A stretch of DNA of 64,000 nucleotides, from NCBI RefSeq assembly GCF_900101845.1, contig NZ_FNAM01000008.1, positions 81,368 through 145,367 of the forward strand, in the 5' to 3' direction. Source of the DNA: Sporomusa acidovorans (GTDB lineage: Bacteria; Bacillota; Negativicutes; Sporomusales; Sporomusaceae). The notes under the pieces are model-generated. The model made no database searches. It saw nothing but the letters and a program-made list of their open reading frames with translations, and was not told where the DNA came from. Position numbers and translations under genes: made by a program. Below, piece by piece: positions 1 through 9,156 of this stretch (the stretch's first letter is position 1; each line of letters begins with the position of its first letter).

Positions 1-1
1 G

Positions 2-388
2 GTTAAAGTAATCTCAAACGCGCTCCGGCAATTAGGCATCTTTATGATCATTCTGGCCATCGTCAGCACCGCCATTATCGCCCTGATTATTTACACCATG
101 ACCATGGGCAAAATTAAAGAAATTGCCGTACTAAAGCTCATTGGCGCCAAAAACCGGATTATTGCCGGCATGATTTTGCAGCAAGCCTGGGGACTGGGTC
201 TCATTGGCTTTACCGTAGGCAAAACGGCGGCTACCCTATGGGCACCGCTGTTTCCCAAACATATTGAATTTGTGCTGACCGATAGCATTGCCGCCTTTAT
301 CATTACGCTCTTGATTTGCACCCTGGCCAGCATCACCGGCATTCGGGCCGCGCTCAAAGTTCAGCCGGCTTCGGCGATAGGAGGATGA
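2..388 (+). CDS. ABC transporter permease, FtsX/MacB-like, C-terminal part
   Basis: The reading frame is open from base 2, so the gene begins to the left of the window and only about 128 C-terminal residues are visible. They contain three hydrophobic segments and the KIKEIAVLKLIGAKNR block, which resembles the loop after the first late transmembrane helix of FtsX-like (MacB/DevC) permeases. The stop lies 4 bases before the start of an ABC ATPase gene, so the two are one operon and should form one transporter. With the TolC gene that follows, this looks like a tripartite macrolide or glycolipid type exporter. The family is secure; the substrate is unknown. Confidence 0.85.
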   Translation, partial: VKVISNALRQLGIFMIILAIVSTAIIALIIYTMTMGKIKEIAVLKLIGAKNRIIAGMILQQAWGLGLIGFTVGKTAATLWAPLFPKHIEFVLTDSIAAFIITLLICTLASITGIRAALKVQPASAIGG

Positions 389-392
389 TACT

Positions 393-1124
393 ATGACAAC
401 TGAGCATTCCAATCCTTCTTTAGCCATCCGTATGGACAATGTGGTCAAAACCTATGGCTCTGGTGCCACCGCCGTCCATGCCGTCAAAGGCGTCAATCTC
501 GAAGTCTCGCCTGGTGAAGTCGTCGGCCTGCTAGGTCCCAGCGGTTCAGGCAAAACCACGTTACTCCAGTGCCTGGGAGCGGTTATTGACCCGACCAGCG
601 GCAAAATTGTCCTGGGAGGAGAAGTCATCTATGACAACGGTTGGCGTGTGGGCGACCTTAGAGCACTCAGACGGGATAAAATCGGCTTTGTATTTCAGGC
701 TCCCTATCTTATCCCGTTTATTTCGGTACTGGACAATGTTGCTCTGTTGCCGATGCTGGCAGGCCAGTCGAATAACAAGGCACGCGAACGTGCCATGGAA
801 CTATTAACCGCGCTGGAAGTTGACCATCGTTCTCATGCCAAACCGTCCGAACTGTCGGGGGGCGAGCAGCAGCGCGTAGCCATTGCCCGCGCCCTGGCCA
901 ATAAACCGCCGTTTATCCTGGCGGATGAGCCGACTGCTCCCTTAGACAGTGAACGGTCCCTTATTGTCATGAAACTGCTGACCAAGCTGGCCGAACAATA
1001 CCAAACCGCCATTATCGTGGTTACGCATGATGACATTATCATTCCCCGCTTTAAGCGGCTGTACCGTCTGCGCGACGGCATCGCCCATGAAGAACAGGGG
1101 CAAGGACTGCCGTTTCCAGACTAA
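393..1124 (+). CDS. ABC transporter ATP-binding protein (LolD/MacB/DevA type)
   Basis: This 243-residue cytoplasmic ATPase has Walker A GPSGSGKTT at about residue 48, signature LSGGEQQR at about 154, Walker B FILADEPTA at about 174 and a switch histidine in VVTHDD. The length and the EVVGLLGPSGSGKTTLL context fit the LolD/MacB/DevA group that partners FtsX-like permeases. An AGGAGG site overlaps the end of the permease gene just upstream, and a truncated TolC gene follows 24 bases downstream. It should power the permease encoded before it. The exported compound cannot be told from sequence. Confidence 0.92.
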   Translation: MTTEHSNPSLAIRMDNVVKTYGSGATAVHAVKGVNLEVSPGEVVGLLGPSGSGKTTLLQCLGAVIDPTSGKIVLGGEVIYDNGWRVGDLRALRRDKIGFVFQAPYLIPFISVLDNVALLPMLAGQSNNKARERAMELLTALEVDHRSHAKPSELSGGEQQRVAIARALANKPPFILADEPTAPLDSERSLIVMKLLTKLAEQYQTAIIVVTHDDIIIPRFKRLYRLRDGIAHEEQGQGLPFPD

Positions 1125-1148
1125 TGGAGTTAAACAGGAGGAATCTAC

Positions 1149-1553
1149 ATGGAGAATCGTCACATAGGGAAACGAAACAAATGGTTAAGCAGTATCATCG
1201 TCTGCTGTTGGTTCATCACCCATACAGCCTGGGCCGCACCCCTTGAACTCACGTTGACGGACAGCATCCGGCTGGCTCTCAAAAATAACTACGCCGTCAA
1301 AATGGCGCTCTCGGACCGGCAAGCGGCTTATGGAAAAATTGCTGAAACGAAAGCGGGTGCCTTGCCTGCGTTAAATTACTCCCACACGGCGGCTCGGCTG
1401 CTGCCCGCCCCTACCGATACCAAGCCAAACCCTGCGGTCAAGGATAACTTTGACAACATCTCACTGCTCGTAAAAAAGCCAACCCTATTTTCAATCTGGG
1501 CTGGCTTCCTTTTTCCGTGTACAGGAATGTGCTGCCTATATTTTATCCGATGA
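1149..1553 (+). pseudogene. TolC-family outer membrane protein, truncated
   Basis: A good AGGAGG site precedes the ATG. Residues 1-29 form a signal peptide ending near AWAA. Residues 30-105 match the start of TolC-family proteins (LTLTDSIRLALKNNYAVKMA, then ETKAGALPALNYSH). TolC proteins are about 420-480 residues long, but this frame stops after 134, and the last 25 residues are not TolC-like. A palindromic repeat begins right at the break. In a second frame the bases from about 1460 to 1557 read as an unrelated peptide tail (NPIFNLGWLPFSVYRNV and on to a stop), which I do not recognise. The gene has lost its barrel and coiled-coil domains and is very probably dead. Confidence 0.8.
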
Positions 1554-1557
1554 CCAA

Positions 1558-1660
1558 GGCGCTCTAAGACTCCCATCTTCTACAAGTGGGAGTTAAGAGC
1601 GCCTAAGTCCCTGGATAAGTTCGGCTAAGATTCAGATGGAGTTAAAACTCCACCTGAATC
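1558..1660. repeat. Double-hairpin palindromic repeat, copy A
   Basis: There are two strong hairpins. The first has outer arms GGCGCTCT/AGAGCGCC (1558-1565, 1596-1603) enclosing ACTCCCA/TGGGAGT. The second has arms GATTCAGATGGAGT/ACTCCACCTGAATC (1629-1642, 1647-1660). A conserved linker AGTCCCTGGATAAG joins them. A second copy lies in the opposite orientation at 12967-13065. The layout resembles the subterminal hairpins of IS200/IS605-type elements or a palindrome-associated MITE, but no transposase is present. It sits exactly where the TolC gene breaks. Confidence 0.75.
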
Positions 1661-1670
1661 AAGTCTCACT

Positions 1671-1847
1671 TTATTCTTGATTCTTCCGTTCGCCGCCCAA
1701 AGACGGCAGCCTGTCCAGCCGATCGGCAATCCGGCCCAGCGATTTGGCCATGCTGGACAAAAGGTAAAAAAAATACACCAACAGCCCCAAATAGACCAAC
1801 ATAAAGATGAGCCCATAGCCGCCCATCATCCCGTCATACATCATCAT
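1671..1847 (-). CDS. Small membrane protein of 58 residues, unknown function
   Basis: The frame reads MMMYDGMMGGYGLIFMLVYL, then a single hydrophobic helix (to about residue 32), then a charged tail IADRLDRLPSLGGERKNQE. An upstream GAGGAAGCAGG stretch can serve as a ribosome site. A truncated relative sharing the tail (RIADRLPALGGEREK) lies at 9676-9768, which shows that the frame is real and that this is a repeated gene family. The shape, one helix plus an amphipathic tail, is typical of small bitopic proteins. I do not recognise the family and assign no function. Confidence 0.6.
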   Translation of the reverse strand: MMMYDGMMGGYGLIFMLVYLGLLVYFFYLLSSMAKSLGRIADRLDRLPSLGGERKNQE

Positions 1848-2010
1848 TGTATACCGCCTGCTTCCTCTATCAAATTATATATAAGTTTATTGTAACAAAA
1901 AATAAGATTTTCAAGCAAAATATTTCATTTTATTTTTCTGTTATTTCAAACGAACTTAAAGTCTAATTTAAGATATATTGTAACTTTAGGGAAAACAACA
2001 GTTACTATTA

Positions 2011-2052
2011 AAAAAACGAAACCGCACGCCAGACAGCGTGCAGCTTCGTTTA
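2011..2052 (-). terminator. Intrinsic terminator after the first YvrJ cassette
   Basis: The hairpin AACGAA..GCACG / CGTGC..TTCGTT is followed, on the minus strand, by a run of T residues. It lies directly after the last remnant of the YvrJ cassette. Confidence 0.65.
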
Positions 2053-2176
2053 TAAACTATGCAATTTGCGGGCGGTGAAAATCAGTCCTACTATGTCTCT
2101 TATCGCTTTGAGCCGCTCGGGGTGCGCCTTGTTAATATCGTCCGGCAAGCACTGCATCTAACGTGGCCAGGTTCAT
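2050..2176 (-). pseudogene. Decayed copy of the 50-aa YvrJ-cassette protein
   Basis: The minus strand starts MNLATLDAVLAG and then stops. Shifting frame gives AHPERLKAIRDIVGLIFTA, which aligns with HAERLKMIRDILGLVMVV of the intact gene at 29918-30070. One frameshift therefore separates two conserved halves. The start codon overlaps the stop of the preceding decayed gene (TAATG), as in a tight operon. Confidence 0.65.
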
Positions 2177-2339
2177 TACCCCTCCGCGCCTTTCCTTTTT
2201 TTACGCTTTTGCTCGGCAGGACTGGCAGCAGGCGTCTCTTCCTTTTCCTCTTCCCGGATGCTGTTCTCTTTTCCGGCTCTGCCGCCTCAATCCGCTCCAT
2301 ATCCGCCGCCGGCGGGCCATACACTGTGTTTAGCATCAT
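2176..2339 (-). pseudogene. Decayed charged small protein of the YvrJ cassette, copy 1
   Basis: The frame begins MMLNTVYGPPAADMERIEAAEPEK, overlapping the yvrJ stop codon. By alignment with the copy at 30051-30219 it then loses one base near GAGCCGGAA, after which the ancestral frame continues as ENSIREEEKEETPAASPAEQ and on to a stop. The protein would be acidic, then lysine-rich, with no membrane segment. No family is recognised. Each copy carries a different frameshift, so both look dead. Confidence 0.55.
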
Positions 2340-2491
2340 TTTTTCGTGACCTCCATCCTTTCGACGCAATTACACATCTGGTTGATTGCGCTGGTCAGTT
2401 CGGTCAGACGCTTTTCCAGTCTGACCAAAAGGCAGAAGGCCACTACCATAGGAAAACCGTAAGTCGCCGTCAGGCGGGCCAACTCCTCCAT
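2336..2491 (-). CDS. yvrJ: YvrJ-family small protein, copy 1
   Basis: This 51-residue protein begins MEELARLTATYGFPMVVAFC and continues LLVRLEKRLTELTSAINQM. A short hydrophobic helix at about residues 9-24 is followed by a coiled-coil-like charged helix, the pattern of the YvrJ family (Pfam YvrJ). It is almost identical to the copy at 30216-30371. The stop overlaps the start of the next, decayed gene. No good ribosome site is visible before the ATG, so expression is doubtful. The family's function is unknown; holin-like roles have been guessed from its shape. Confidence 0.75.
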   Translation of the reverse strand: MEELARLTATYGFPMVVAFCLLVRLEKRLTELTSAINQMCNCVERMEVTKK

Positions 2492-2634
2492 TTGCATGGC
2501 ATCAATTACAATTTATTAGGTATCCGACTCATCGGCTAGCAGAATATTAGACCAGGGTAACAACTCATCCAAATCTGTCTCCAGATCTCGGATTTGCTTT
2601 AACTTTTTACTTTACAAAAAACAATTCATTGCGT

Positions 2635-3639
2635 ATGATAAATTCAAATGAGTATTATTATCAAATAAGCAGGTATTTTATGAACAATGTATTTCAAAAC
2701 AATTTTTTATATGATGCCGATATTAAAATAATTGAGCAGTCAGAACACTGTACAGTTTACGAGATGAAAAATGATGAAGGAACAGGAATGATTACAAGTT
2801 ATCAGGTTTTTCCCGGAATTCAGTTGGCGTACAATGATTTTCATATGGGGACATGCCCCCATCACAGCTTTTTACATAAGGATATAATAGAGATTAACCA
2901 TTGCCGCGAGGGCCGGTTTGAATGTGAATTTATCAATGGAATGTATACGTATTTAAGCGAAGGCGATCTTGCTGTTAATACACTGGTAAATAGCCGAGGC
3001 ACAAATGCCACCTTTCCTCTGAAACATTATCACGGGGTATCGATTCTTATCGATCTCGAAGAGGCATCTAACATGATTTCCACCGTATTGCAGGATATTT
3101 CTATTGATTTATACGCATTACGCGATAAATTATGTGCCGATGACCGCTGCTTTATTGTACGGGCGAAAGATTCCATACAGCATATTTTTTCGGAGCTTTA
3201 TACGATCCCCGATGAAGTGAAACACGGATACTTTAAACTAAAGGTACTGGAACTGTTACTTTTTCTTAGTATAATAGATGCTTCCGAACCGTTTGAAAAG
3301 CGTCCTTATTTTCCAAAAAGCCAAGTCAATAAGATCAAGCAAATCAAACAATTTCTAACACAAAACATAGCGTGTCACTTTACCTTAGAGGAATTGTCTA
3401 AACGGTTTGGTATATCCCTTACCGCCATGAATTCTTGTTTTAAAGCGGTTTACGGAATACCCGTTTATGCTTTTATACGAACATACCGCATGCAGGCAGC
3501 AGCGGCTATGCTGCTTACGAGTCAAGACAGCATTACGGTGATTGCCGGTAATGTCGGTTATGAAAATTCCAGTAAATTTGCCAGTGCCTTTAAAGCCGTA
3601 ATACATATCTCTCCTTCAGCTTACCGAAAATCACATTGA
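2635..3639 (+). CDS. AraC-family transcriptional regulator
   Basis: This protein of about 334 residues has an N-terminal ligand/dimerisation region (residues 1-230, including HHSFLHKDIIEINHCREGRF) and a C-terminal AraC DNA-binding domain (about 235-334). The latter has two helix-turn-helix motifs: FTLEELSKRFGISLTAMNSC and ITVIAGNVGYENSSKFASAF, with the usual SPSAYRK end. The organisation resembles AraC regulators of siderophore or ABC-exporter loci such as YbtA. It lies upstream of, and in line with, an EamA exporter and an ABC exporter pair, so it probably controls them. The start is uncertain: TTG at 2629 and ATG at 2635 both lack a clear ribosome site. Confidence 0.88.
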   Translation: MINSNEYYYQISRYFMNNVFQNNFLYDADIKIIEQSEHCTVYEMKNDEGTGMITSYQVFPGIQLAYNDFHMGTCPHHSFLHKDIIEINHCREGRFECEFINGMYTYLSEGDLAVNTLVNSRGTNATFPLKHYHGVSILIDLEEASNMISTVLQDISIDLYALRDKLCADDRCFIVRAKDSIQHIFSELYTIPDEVKHGYFKLKVLELLLFLSIIDASEPFEKRPYFPKSQVNKIKQIKQFLTQNIACHFTLEELSKRFGISLTAMNSCFKAVYGIPVYAFIRTYRMQAAAAMLLTSQDSITVIAGNVGYENSSKFASAFKAVIHISPSAYRKSH

Positions 3640-3693
3640 CTAAATGGAGCTAAATCAATCTATATGGAGTATTAGTTCCACATTATCTTCTTT

Positions 3694-3737
3694 AAAATAG
3701 AAGTCAGTTGCAAGGATGCAGCGGACTTCTATTTTTT
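3694..3737 (+). terminator. Intrinsic terminator between AraC and EamA genes
   Basis: The arms AAAATAGAAGTC (3694-3705) and GACTTCTATTTT (3724-3735) are perfect and followed by more T residues. It would end the AraC transcript, or act as an attenuator for the exporter operon, whose ribosome site follows closely. Confidence 0.8.
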
Positions 3738-3756
3738 GTTGAAGGGAGAATCTATT

Positions 3757-4680
3757 ATGTATGTTCATTTGCTATTAATTCTTGTTGCTTTTATATGGGG
3801 CTTAAATCCTCCGGCAATGAAAATCGGGCTTATTCACATTCCGCCAATGCCGTATAGCGCTGTGCGTCTTTTTGCCGCTTTAGCTGTTGGCTGGCTGATC
3901 TTTCCTCGCTTATGTAAATGGGTTCCATTAAGACAGCAAGATAAAAAAACACTGTTCATTTCCGGTTTAGGTTTTTTCTTTTTTCATCTTTTCTTTACTT
4001 TTGGGCTACAACTCACTACGGCAGGTAATGCGGCGCTTATTTTGGGTTGCCTCCCGGTCAGTATTGCCATTATAAATCACTTTCACCGGTTTGATAGTAT
4101 TAAACCAGATGTTGCTAAAGGCATTGTTCTTTCCTTGCTAGGTGTTGTTTTGATGGTAGCCGGGACTGGAAAAACAATAAGTTTTTCCGGCGATCATATT
4201 GGGGGGGCTTTGCTGATTTTAGCGGCACAAATAAGCTATGGTTATTTTACAGTTTTTTCACGACCGTTATCTACTACCTACTCAGTTTATCAGATTACCA
4301 CTTATGTTCTAATTATTGCAACCGGTCTCTTTGGACTTGTTTCCCTGCCCTCCATGCTAGCCGTTGATTGGCAGGCAATACCGTGGCCAGGCTGGGCCAG
4401 CGCCTTTTACTCAGGCATTTTCCCGCTATGCCTGGCAAATTGTCTCTGGATATGGGGAACAGCTAAAGCTGGCAGTACTACTGCATCTTTATATTTTAAT
4501 TTATCACCAGTCTTCACTGTTGCAGCAGGTTATCTTATTCTTGGCGAGACCTTCGGCTGGATGCAATTTTTTGGAGCCGTGGTAATTCTTATGGGCTTAT
4601 ATCTTACCAAGGGCAGAGTACAACATCGGCAACAATTAAATCACAATGAGTATGCTAAATCTTGTAATTCGCGAAGGTGA
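3757..4680 (+). CDS. EamA/DMT-family transporter
   Basis: The 307-residue inner-membrane protein has about ten hydrophobic segments in two EamA halves. The first starts LLLILVAFIWGLNPPAMKIG; the second contains GLVSLPS..YSGIFPLCLANCLWIWGTAKAGSTTASLYFN split by short loops. Length and motifs are typical of 10-TMS drug/metabolite exporters. The ATG at 3757 is chosen because GAAGGGAG lies just before it. The gene is between the AraC regulator and the ABC pair and probably belongs to the same regulon. The substrate is unknown. Confidence 0.9.
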   Translation: MYVHLLLILVAFIWGLNPPAMKIGLIHIPPMPYSAVRLFAALAVGWLIFPRLCKWVPLRQQDKKTLFISGLGFFFFHLFFTFGLQLTTAGNAALILGCLPVSIAIINHFHRFDSIKPDVAKGIVLSLLGVVLMVAGTGKTISFSGDHIGGALLILAAQISYGYFTVFSRPLSTTYSVYQITTYVLIIATGLFGLVSLPSMLAVDWQAIPWPGWASAFYSGIFPLCLANCLWIWGTAKAGSTTASLYFNLSPVFTVAAGYLILGETFGWMQFFGAVVILMGLYLTKGRVQHRQQLNHNEYAKSCNSRR

Positions 4681-4729
4681 GAAGATGAAAAACGATGATT
4701 AGTTATCTTTAGTTTTAGGAGGGATGCAT

Positions 4730-6524
4730 GTGAGTGCTCAAAAAAACTCATTGGTTGTGAGATTGTTTGAATTTGCCGGGAGTTATCGAATACTTTTTGT
4801 ATTGTCCTGGATTTTATCAGGGCTTAGTTCTGTGCTGTCGATAGTTCCCTTTATCTGCATATGGTTAGTAGTCCGTGATTTATTAAAAGTATTGCCGGAT
4901 TTTGCACAGGCTGCGGAAATAGTTAAGTATGGCTGGCTGGCTGGCGGTAAGCTTTGCCGTTGCCAGTATTGCTTTATATTTTGCAGCATCGTTATGCTCC
5001 CATTTAGCTGCTTTTCGCGTTGAGAAAAATATGCGGAAAGCCGCTATGCATAAAATTATAAATTTACCGCTAGGGTATTTTAACACAAATGCCAGCGGAA
5101 AGCTGCGAAAAATCATCGATGATAATGCCAGTCTGACACATGCCTTTTTAGCTCACCAATTGCCTGATGTGTCCGGCGCTGTCGTTATGCCCTTAGCTAT
5201 TTTGGCAGTTTTCTTTAGCTTTGATTGGCGATTGGGGCTGGTTTGCTTATTTCCACCTCTGCTTAGCCTGGTTTTTTTGAAAAATATGATGGGCGGCAAG
5301 AGAGCCGATCGTATGAATCAGTATATGAATGCCCTTGAGGAAATGAATACGGCTGCTGTTGAATATGTCAGGGGAATTTCGGTTGTAAAGGTATTTCAGC
5401 AAACCGTTTATTCTTTTAAAAATTTCCACGAATCAATTGAGAAATATTGGAAGTTTGCCTCGAGTTTCGCTTTATCATGCCGTGTACCCTTTGTGGGATT
5501 TATAATCACGATTAACGCCCCCTCCCTGCTTTTGCTGCCTATCGGTATATTGTTTAGCTTAACGGCAGCAGATTATAAAGGATTCCTTTTGGATCTTATC
5601 TTCTACATGCTGTTTGTCCCTTTGTGCGTTGCCATAATGAGCAAAATCATGCGTATGGGAGAAAGTATCATGGCGGCCAAAGAGGCCGTTGATCGTGTAT
5701 ATGAAATTATACAGACTGAAACGCTTGCCGAAGGGAACCTGGATGGATTAATGAAAGATACCGGCATTTGTTTTGAAAATGTGACCTTTACATATCCAGG
5801 CAATAAAGAGCCGGCTGTTTATCAGGTGAGCTTTACCGTACCTCAGGAGAAAACCTATGCTTTAGTAGGTTCTTCCGGCGGCGGCAAAACCACGTTGGCC
5901 AGCCTTGTCCCGCGCTTTTGGGATGTAAATGAGGGCAGCGTTAGAATCGGCGGAATCGATGTAAGGGAGATTCGAGAAGAAGACTTGATGCGAAAAATCG
6001 CTTTTGTATTTCAAAATACAAAGTTATTCAAAGCCAGTCTGTTGGATAATATTTGCGCGGCTAAACCGGAGGCAAGCCGAAAAGAAGCTCTTTATGCAGC
6101 GCATCTGGCCCAGTGCGACGATATTTTGGCAAAGCTGCCGCAGGGAATTGATACGGTTGTGGGAACTGACGGTGTTTACCTCTCAGGCGGGGAACAACAG
6201 CGGATTGCGTTAGCAAGAGCCATTTTAAAAGATGCTCCGATTATTATTTTAGATGAGGCGACTGCTTTCGCCGATCCGGAAAATGAGTATCAGATTCAAA
6301 AAACCTTTGAACACCTGACGAAAGGAAAAACGGTATTAATGATTGCCCATCGCCTTTCTTCCATTAAAAATGTGGATTGTATCTTAGTCATGCAACTGGG
6401 CGAGATTGTGGAGCGAGGTTCTCATGATCAGTTAGTAAGGCAAAAGGGTGTGTATGCCGGCATGTGGCAGGAATATCAGACCTCCGTTGCATGGAAGGTC
6501 GGAAAGGCGGTAGGACATGCTTAA
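4730..6524 (+). pseudogene. ABC exporter half-transporter, frameshifted in a CTGG repeat
   Basis: The N-terminal ~70 residues are read in one frame (VRLFEFAGSYRILFVLSWIL..AAEIVKYGWLA) and the rest in the next (SFAVASIALYFAASLCSHLA to the end). The break is in the tetranucleotide run GGCTGGCTGGCTGGCGG at about 4932-4948; removing one CTGG unit restores one protein of about 596 residues. That protein has six membrane helices, Walker A GSSGGGKTT, signature LSGGEQQR and Walker B IIILDEATAF. The GTG at 4730 is preferred because AGGAGG is too close to the ATG at 4724. Its end overlaps the second half-transporter. It may be phase-variable, a recent mutation or a sequencing error. Confidence 0.85.
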
Positions 6525-8265
6525 ATTATTGCAAAAGAAATTTGCACTCAGCGAAAGCGGGGCAAAGGATTTAATCAAAGGCAGTTTATATAGTGCCTTG
6601 GCCGATCTTACTATGATGCTTCCTGTCGGGCTTTTTATCATGCTGCTGGATGAGCTGTTACAGCCGCTGTTAGGGACAAGCGCTTCAACACCAAACCTGA
6701 TGAAATATGTGCTGCTTGTTTTCGTAGTGTTTATTGTTTTATATTGTTGCCAGTCTTTACAGTATTCCAGTGTATTTATTTCTACCTATACGGAAAGCGC
6801 CACAAGAAGGATTAATTTAGCGGAAAAACTTCGTCAGTTGCCTTTGTCCTTTTTCGGTAAAAGAGATTTATCGGATTTAACGAATACGATTATGGGGGAT
6901 TGCGCGACATTGGAACATGCTTTTTCCCATGCTGTTCCCCAATTGTTTGGGGCTATGCTTTCCACACTTGTTATTACCATTGGCTTGCTTTATACGGATT
7001 GGCGTATGGGACTTGCCGTATTATGGGTTATTCCTGCAGCATTTCTTATGATTATTGGTTCAAAATATCTGCAGAACAGGGCCGAGCTTAAGCATTATCA
7101 AGCCAAAAGAATTTGTGCCGACGGTATTCAGGAATGCCTGGAAACCATCCAGGATATAAAGGCCTGCAGTATGAAAGAACGGTATATAGAAGGATTGGAC
7201 AAAAAACTGGATGCAGCAGAACAGGCGCATATTCATTCTGAATTGACCCTGGGTGCTTTTGTGACCAGTGCGCAAGCGGTGTTACGGCTTGGCTTGGCCT
7301 CGGTAATATTGGCAGGCAGTGAATTTTTAATTGCAGGGAAAACCGATTTGCTGACTTACCTGATCTTTTTGATTACGGCGTCAAGATTGTATGATCCTTT
7401 GTCCGGAACACTGTCAAATGTTGCTGAAATTTTTATGGCTGAAATTCCTGTTACAAGAATGCAGGAAATGAAAGCACAGCCAGTTCAACATGGTGAAAAA
7501 AATTATAGGCTCAATGGCTATAATATTGAATTTGACCATGTCGCATTTTCTTATAACACCGCTGAGCCGGTTTTAAAGGATGTTTCTTTCGTGGCAAAAC
7601 AAGGAGAAGTGACAGCTCTTGTAGGTCCTTCCGGCGATGGCAAGAGTACTGCTGCAAAACTGGCGGCACGTTTCTGGGATGCAGATTCCGGTAAGATTAC
7701 GCTGGGAGGCCAGGATATAACGGCAATCGATCCGGAAGCGCTACTGAAAAATTATGCGATTGTTTTTCAGGATGTCACCTTATTTAATGACACTGTCATG
7801 GAAAATATTCGTTTGGGAAAACGTGAGGCAACAGATGAAGAAGTACGAGAAGCTGCAAGAATGGCTATGTGTGATGAGTTTGTATCGCGTATGCCTATGG
7901 GGTATGATACGGTTATTGGCGAGAATGGTTCCGTATTATCAGGCGGAGAACGTCAGCGTATTTCCATCGCCAGAGCCATTCTTAAAAATGCGCCCATCAT
8001 TTTGCTGGATGAAGCTACTGCTTCCTTGGATGTAGAAAATGAAACAAAGATTCAGACGGCCTTGACAGAACTCATTAAGAATAAAACTGTTTTGATTATT
8101 GCCCATCGTATGAGAACAGTCGCCAATGCAGATAAGATCGTTGTTCTGTCTGACGGATATGTTTCCCAGCAAGGCAAACCCGATGATTTGCTAAAACAAG
8201 ACGGCTTATATCGTCACATGGTTAAAATTCAAACGCAAAATATGGATTGGTCATTATATAAATAA
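6517..8265 (+). CDS. ABC exporter half-transporter, permease plus ATPase
   Basis: The 582-residue protein has an N-terminal six-helix type IV exporter domain (about 1-320) and a C-terminal ATPase with Walker A GPSGDGKST, signature LSGGERQR, Walker B IILLDEATASLD and the H-loop IIAHR. It starts 8 bases before the stop of the preceding half-transporter, so the two are translationally coupled and should form a heterodimer, like YbtP/YbtQ or IrtA/IrtB. Together with the YbtA-like AraC regulator this could be a siderophore or drug transporter, but the direction and substrate are inference. Confidence 0.92.
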   Translation: MLKLLQKKFALSESGAKDLIKGSLYSALADLTMMLPVGLFIMLLDELLQPLLGTSASTPNLMKYVLLVFVVFIVLYCCQSLQYSSVFISTYTESATRRINLAEKLRQLPLSFFGKRDLSDLTNTIMGDCATLEHAFSHAVPQLFGAMLSTLVITIGLLYTDWRMGLAVLWVIPAAFLMIIGSKYLQNRAELKHYQAKRICADGIQECLETIQDIKACSMKERYIEGLDKKLDAAEQAHIHSELTLGAFVTSAQAVLRLGLASVILAGSEFLIAGKTDLLTYLIFLITASRLYDPLSGTLSNVAEIFMAEIPVTRMQEMKAQPVQHGEKNYRLNGYNIEFDHVAFSYNTAEPVLKDVSFVAKQGEVTALVGPSGDGKSTAAKLAARFWDADSGKITLGGQDITAIDPEALLKNYAIVFQDVTLFNDTVMENIRLGKREATDEEVREAARMAMCDEFVSRMPMGYDTVIGENGSVLSGGERQRISIARAILKNAPIILLDEATASLDVENETKIQTALTELIKNKTVLIIAHRMRTVANADKIVVLSDGYVSQQGKPDDLLKQDGLYRHMVKIQTQNMDWSLYK

Positions 8266-8322
8266 ACCTTATCTTGAGCAAGATAGGACCATCAGTAATG
8301 ACACGATTATGGAGGTTTTTTT

Positions 8323-9156
8323 ATGAAGATTAGAGTAACCGTACTATCGGAAAACAGTGTGTTCAGCAATCTGGGAGCGATAGCAGAACACGGCTGGTCT
8401 GTTTTCCTGGAAACTAAGCATGGCAATTTTCTCTTTGATACCGGTCAAGGCAAAGCCTTGCTCAATAATGCGAACGTATTCCGCAAAGATTTATCCTCTA
8501 TTCAAGGAATTATCCTCAGCCATCACCACATTGATCATACCGGAGGTCTATTGGATGCGGTAAAAATAACAGCAACCAAGCCGGTTGACGTTTATGCGCA
8601 TCCCGGCTTATTCAACGAAGGCTACCTTGCCCGTTCCGGCTACAAATACATTGGTGTTCCCTTTTGCCGGGCGGCTTTGGAAAGTGCCGGAGCCAAATTC
8701 AAATTCAACACGGAATTTACAGAAATTATCCCCGGGTTATACTTAACGGGAGAGATCCCGCGGGTCACTCCTTATGAACAGGGCGACGACGATATGCTCC
8801 TGAAGACTGCCAATGGTTTCGTCAAAGACAAAGTATGGGATGATCAAAGTATAGTTATTAAAACCGCACAAGGCTTACTCGTCATTTTGGGGTGCGCCCA
8901 CGCGGGCATTATCAATATTCTCACATATGCCCAACAAAAAACCGGCGAAAATCGAATTTATGCCGTAATCGGCGGCACGCATCTCTGGTCGGTAAGCAGG
9001 GAGCAGAAAGAAAAATCCCTGGAAGCGTTGACTGACATGGGTATTGGCCGTCTCGGGGTTTCGCATTGTACCGGCTTCGAAATGAGTATGCGTTTAGCAC
9101 AGTTATTCGGTGAAAAGTTTTTTAATTGCAATGTAGGGACAGTTATAGAGGTTTAA
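8323..9156 (+). CDS. MBL-fold metallohydrolase, MJ0888/FloX-like group
   Basis: The 277-residue protein has the metallo-beta-lactamase motif SHHHIDHTGG at about residues 66-75, an early FDTGQG strand, a late GCAHAGIIN histidine and IGGTHLW. This combination, with the histidine-containing GCAHAG, matches the group annotated as 7,8-dihydropterin-6-yl-methyl-aminobenzene phosphate synthase-like hydrolases. A GGAGG site precedes the ATG. The gene starts 57 bases after the ABC exporter and may be co-transcribed. The true substrate is unknown. Confidence 0.88.
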   Translation: MKIRVTVLSENSVFSNLGAIAEHGWSVFLETKHGNFLFDTGQGKALLNNANVFRKDLSSIQGIILSHHHIDHTGGLLDAVKITATKPVDVYAHPGLFNEGYLARSGYKYIGVPFCRAALESAGAKFKFNTEFTEIIPGLYLTGEIPRVTPYEQGDDDMLLKTANGFVKDKVWDDQSIVIKTAQGLLVILGCAHAGIINILTYAQQKTGENRIYAVIGGTHLWSVSREQKEKSLEALTDMGIGRLGVSHCTGFEMSMRLAQLFGEKFFNCNVGTVIEV

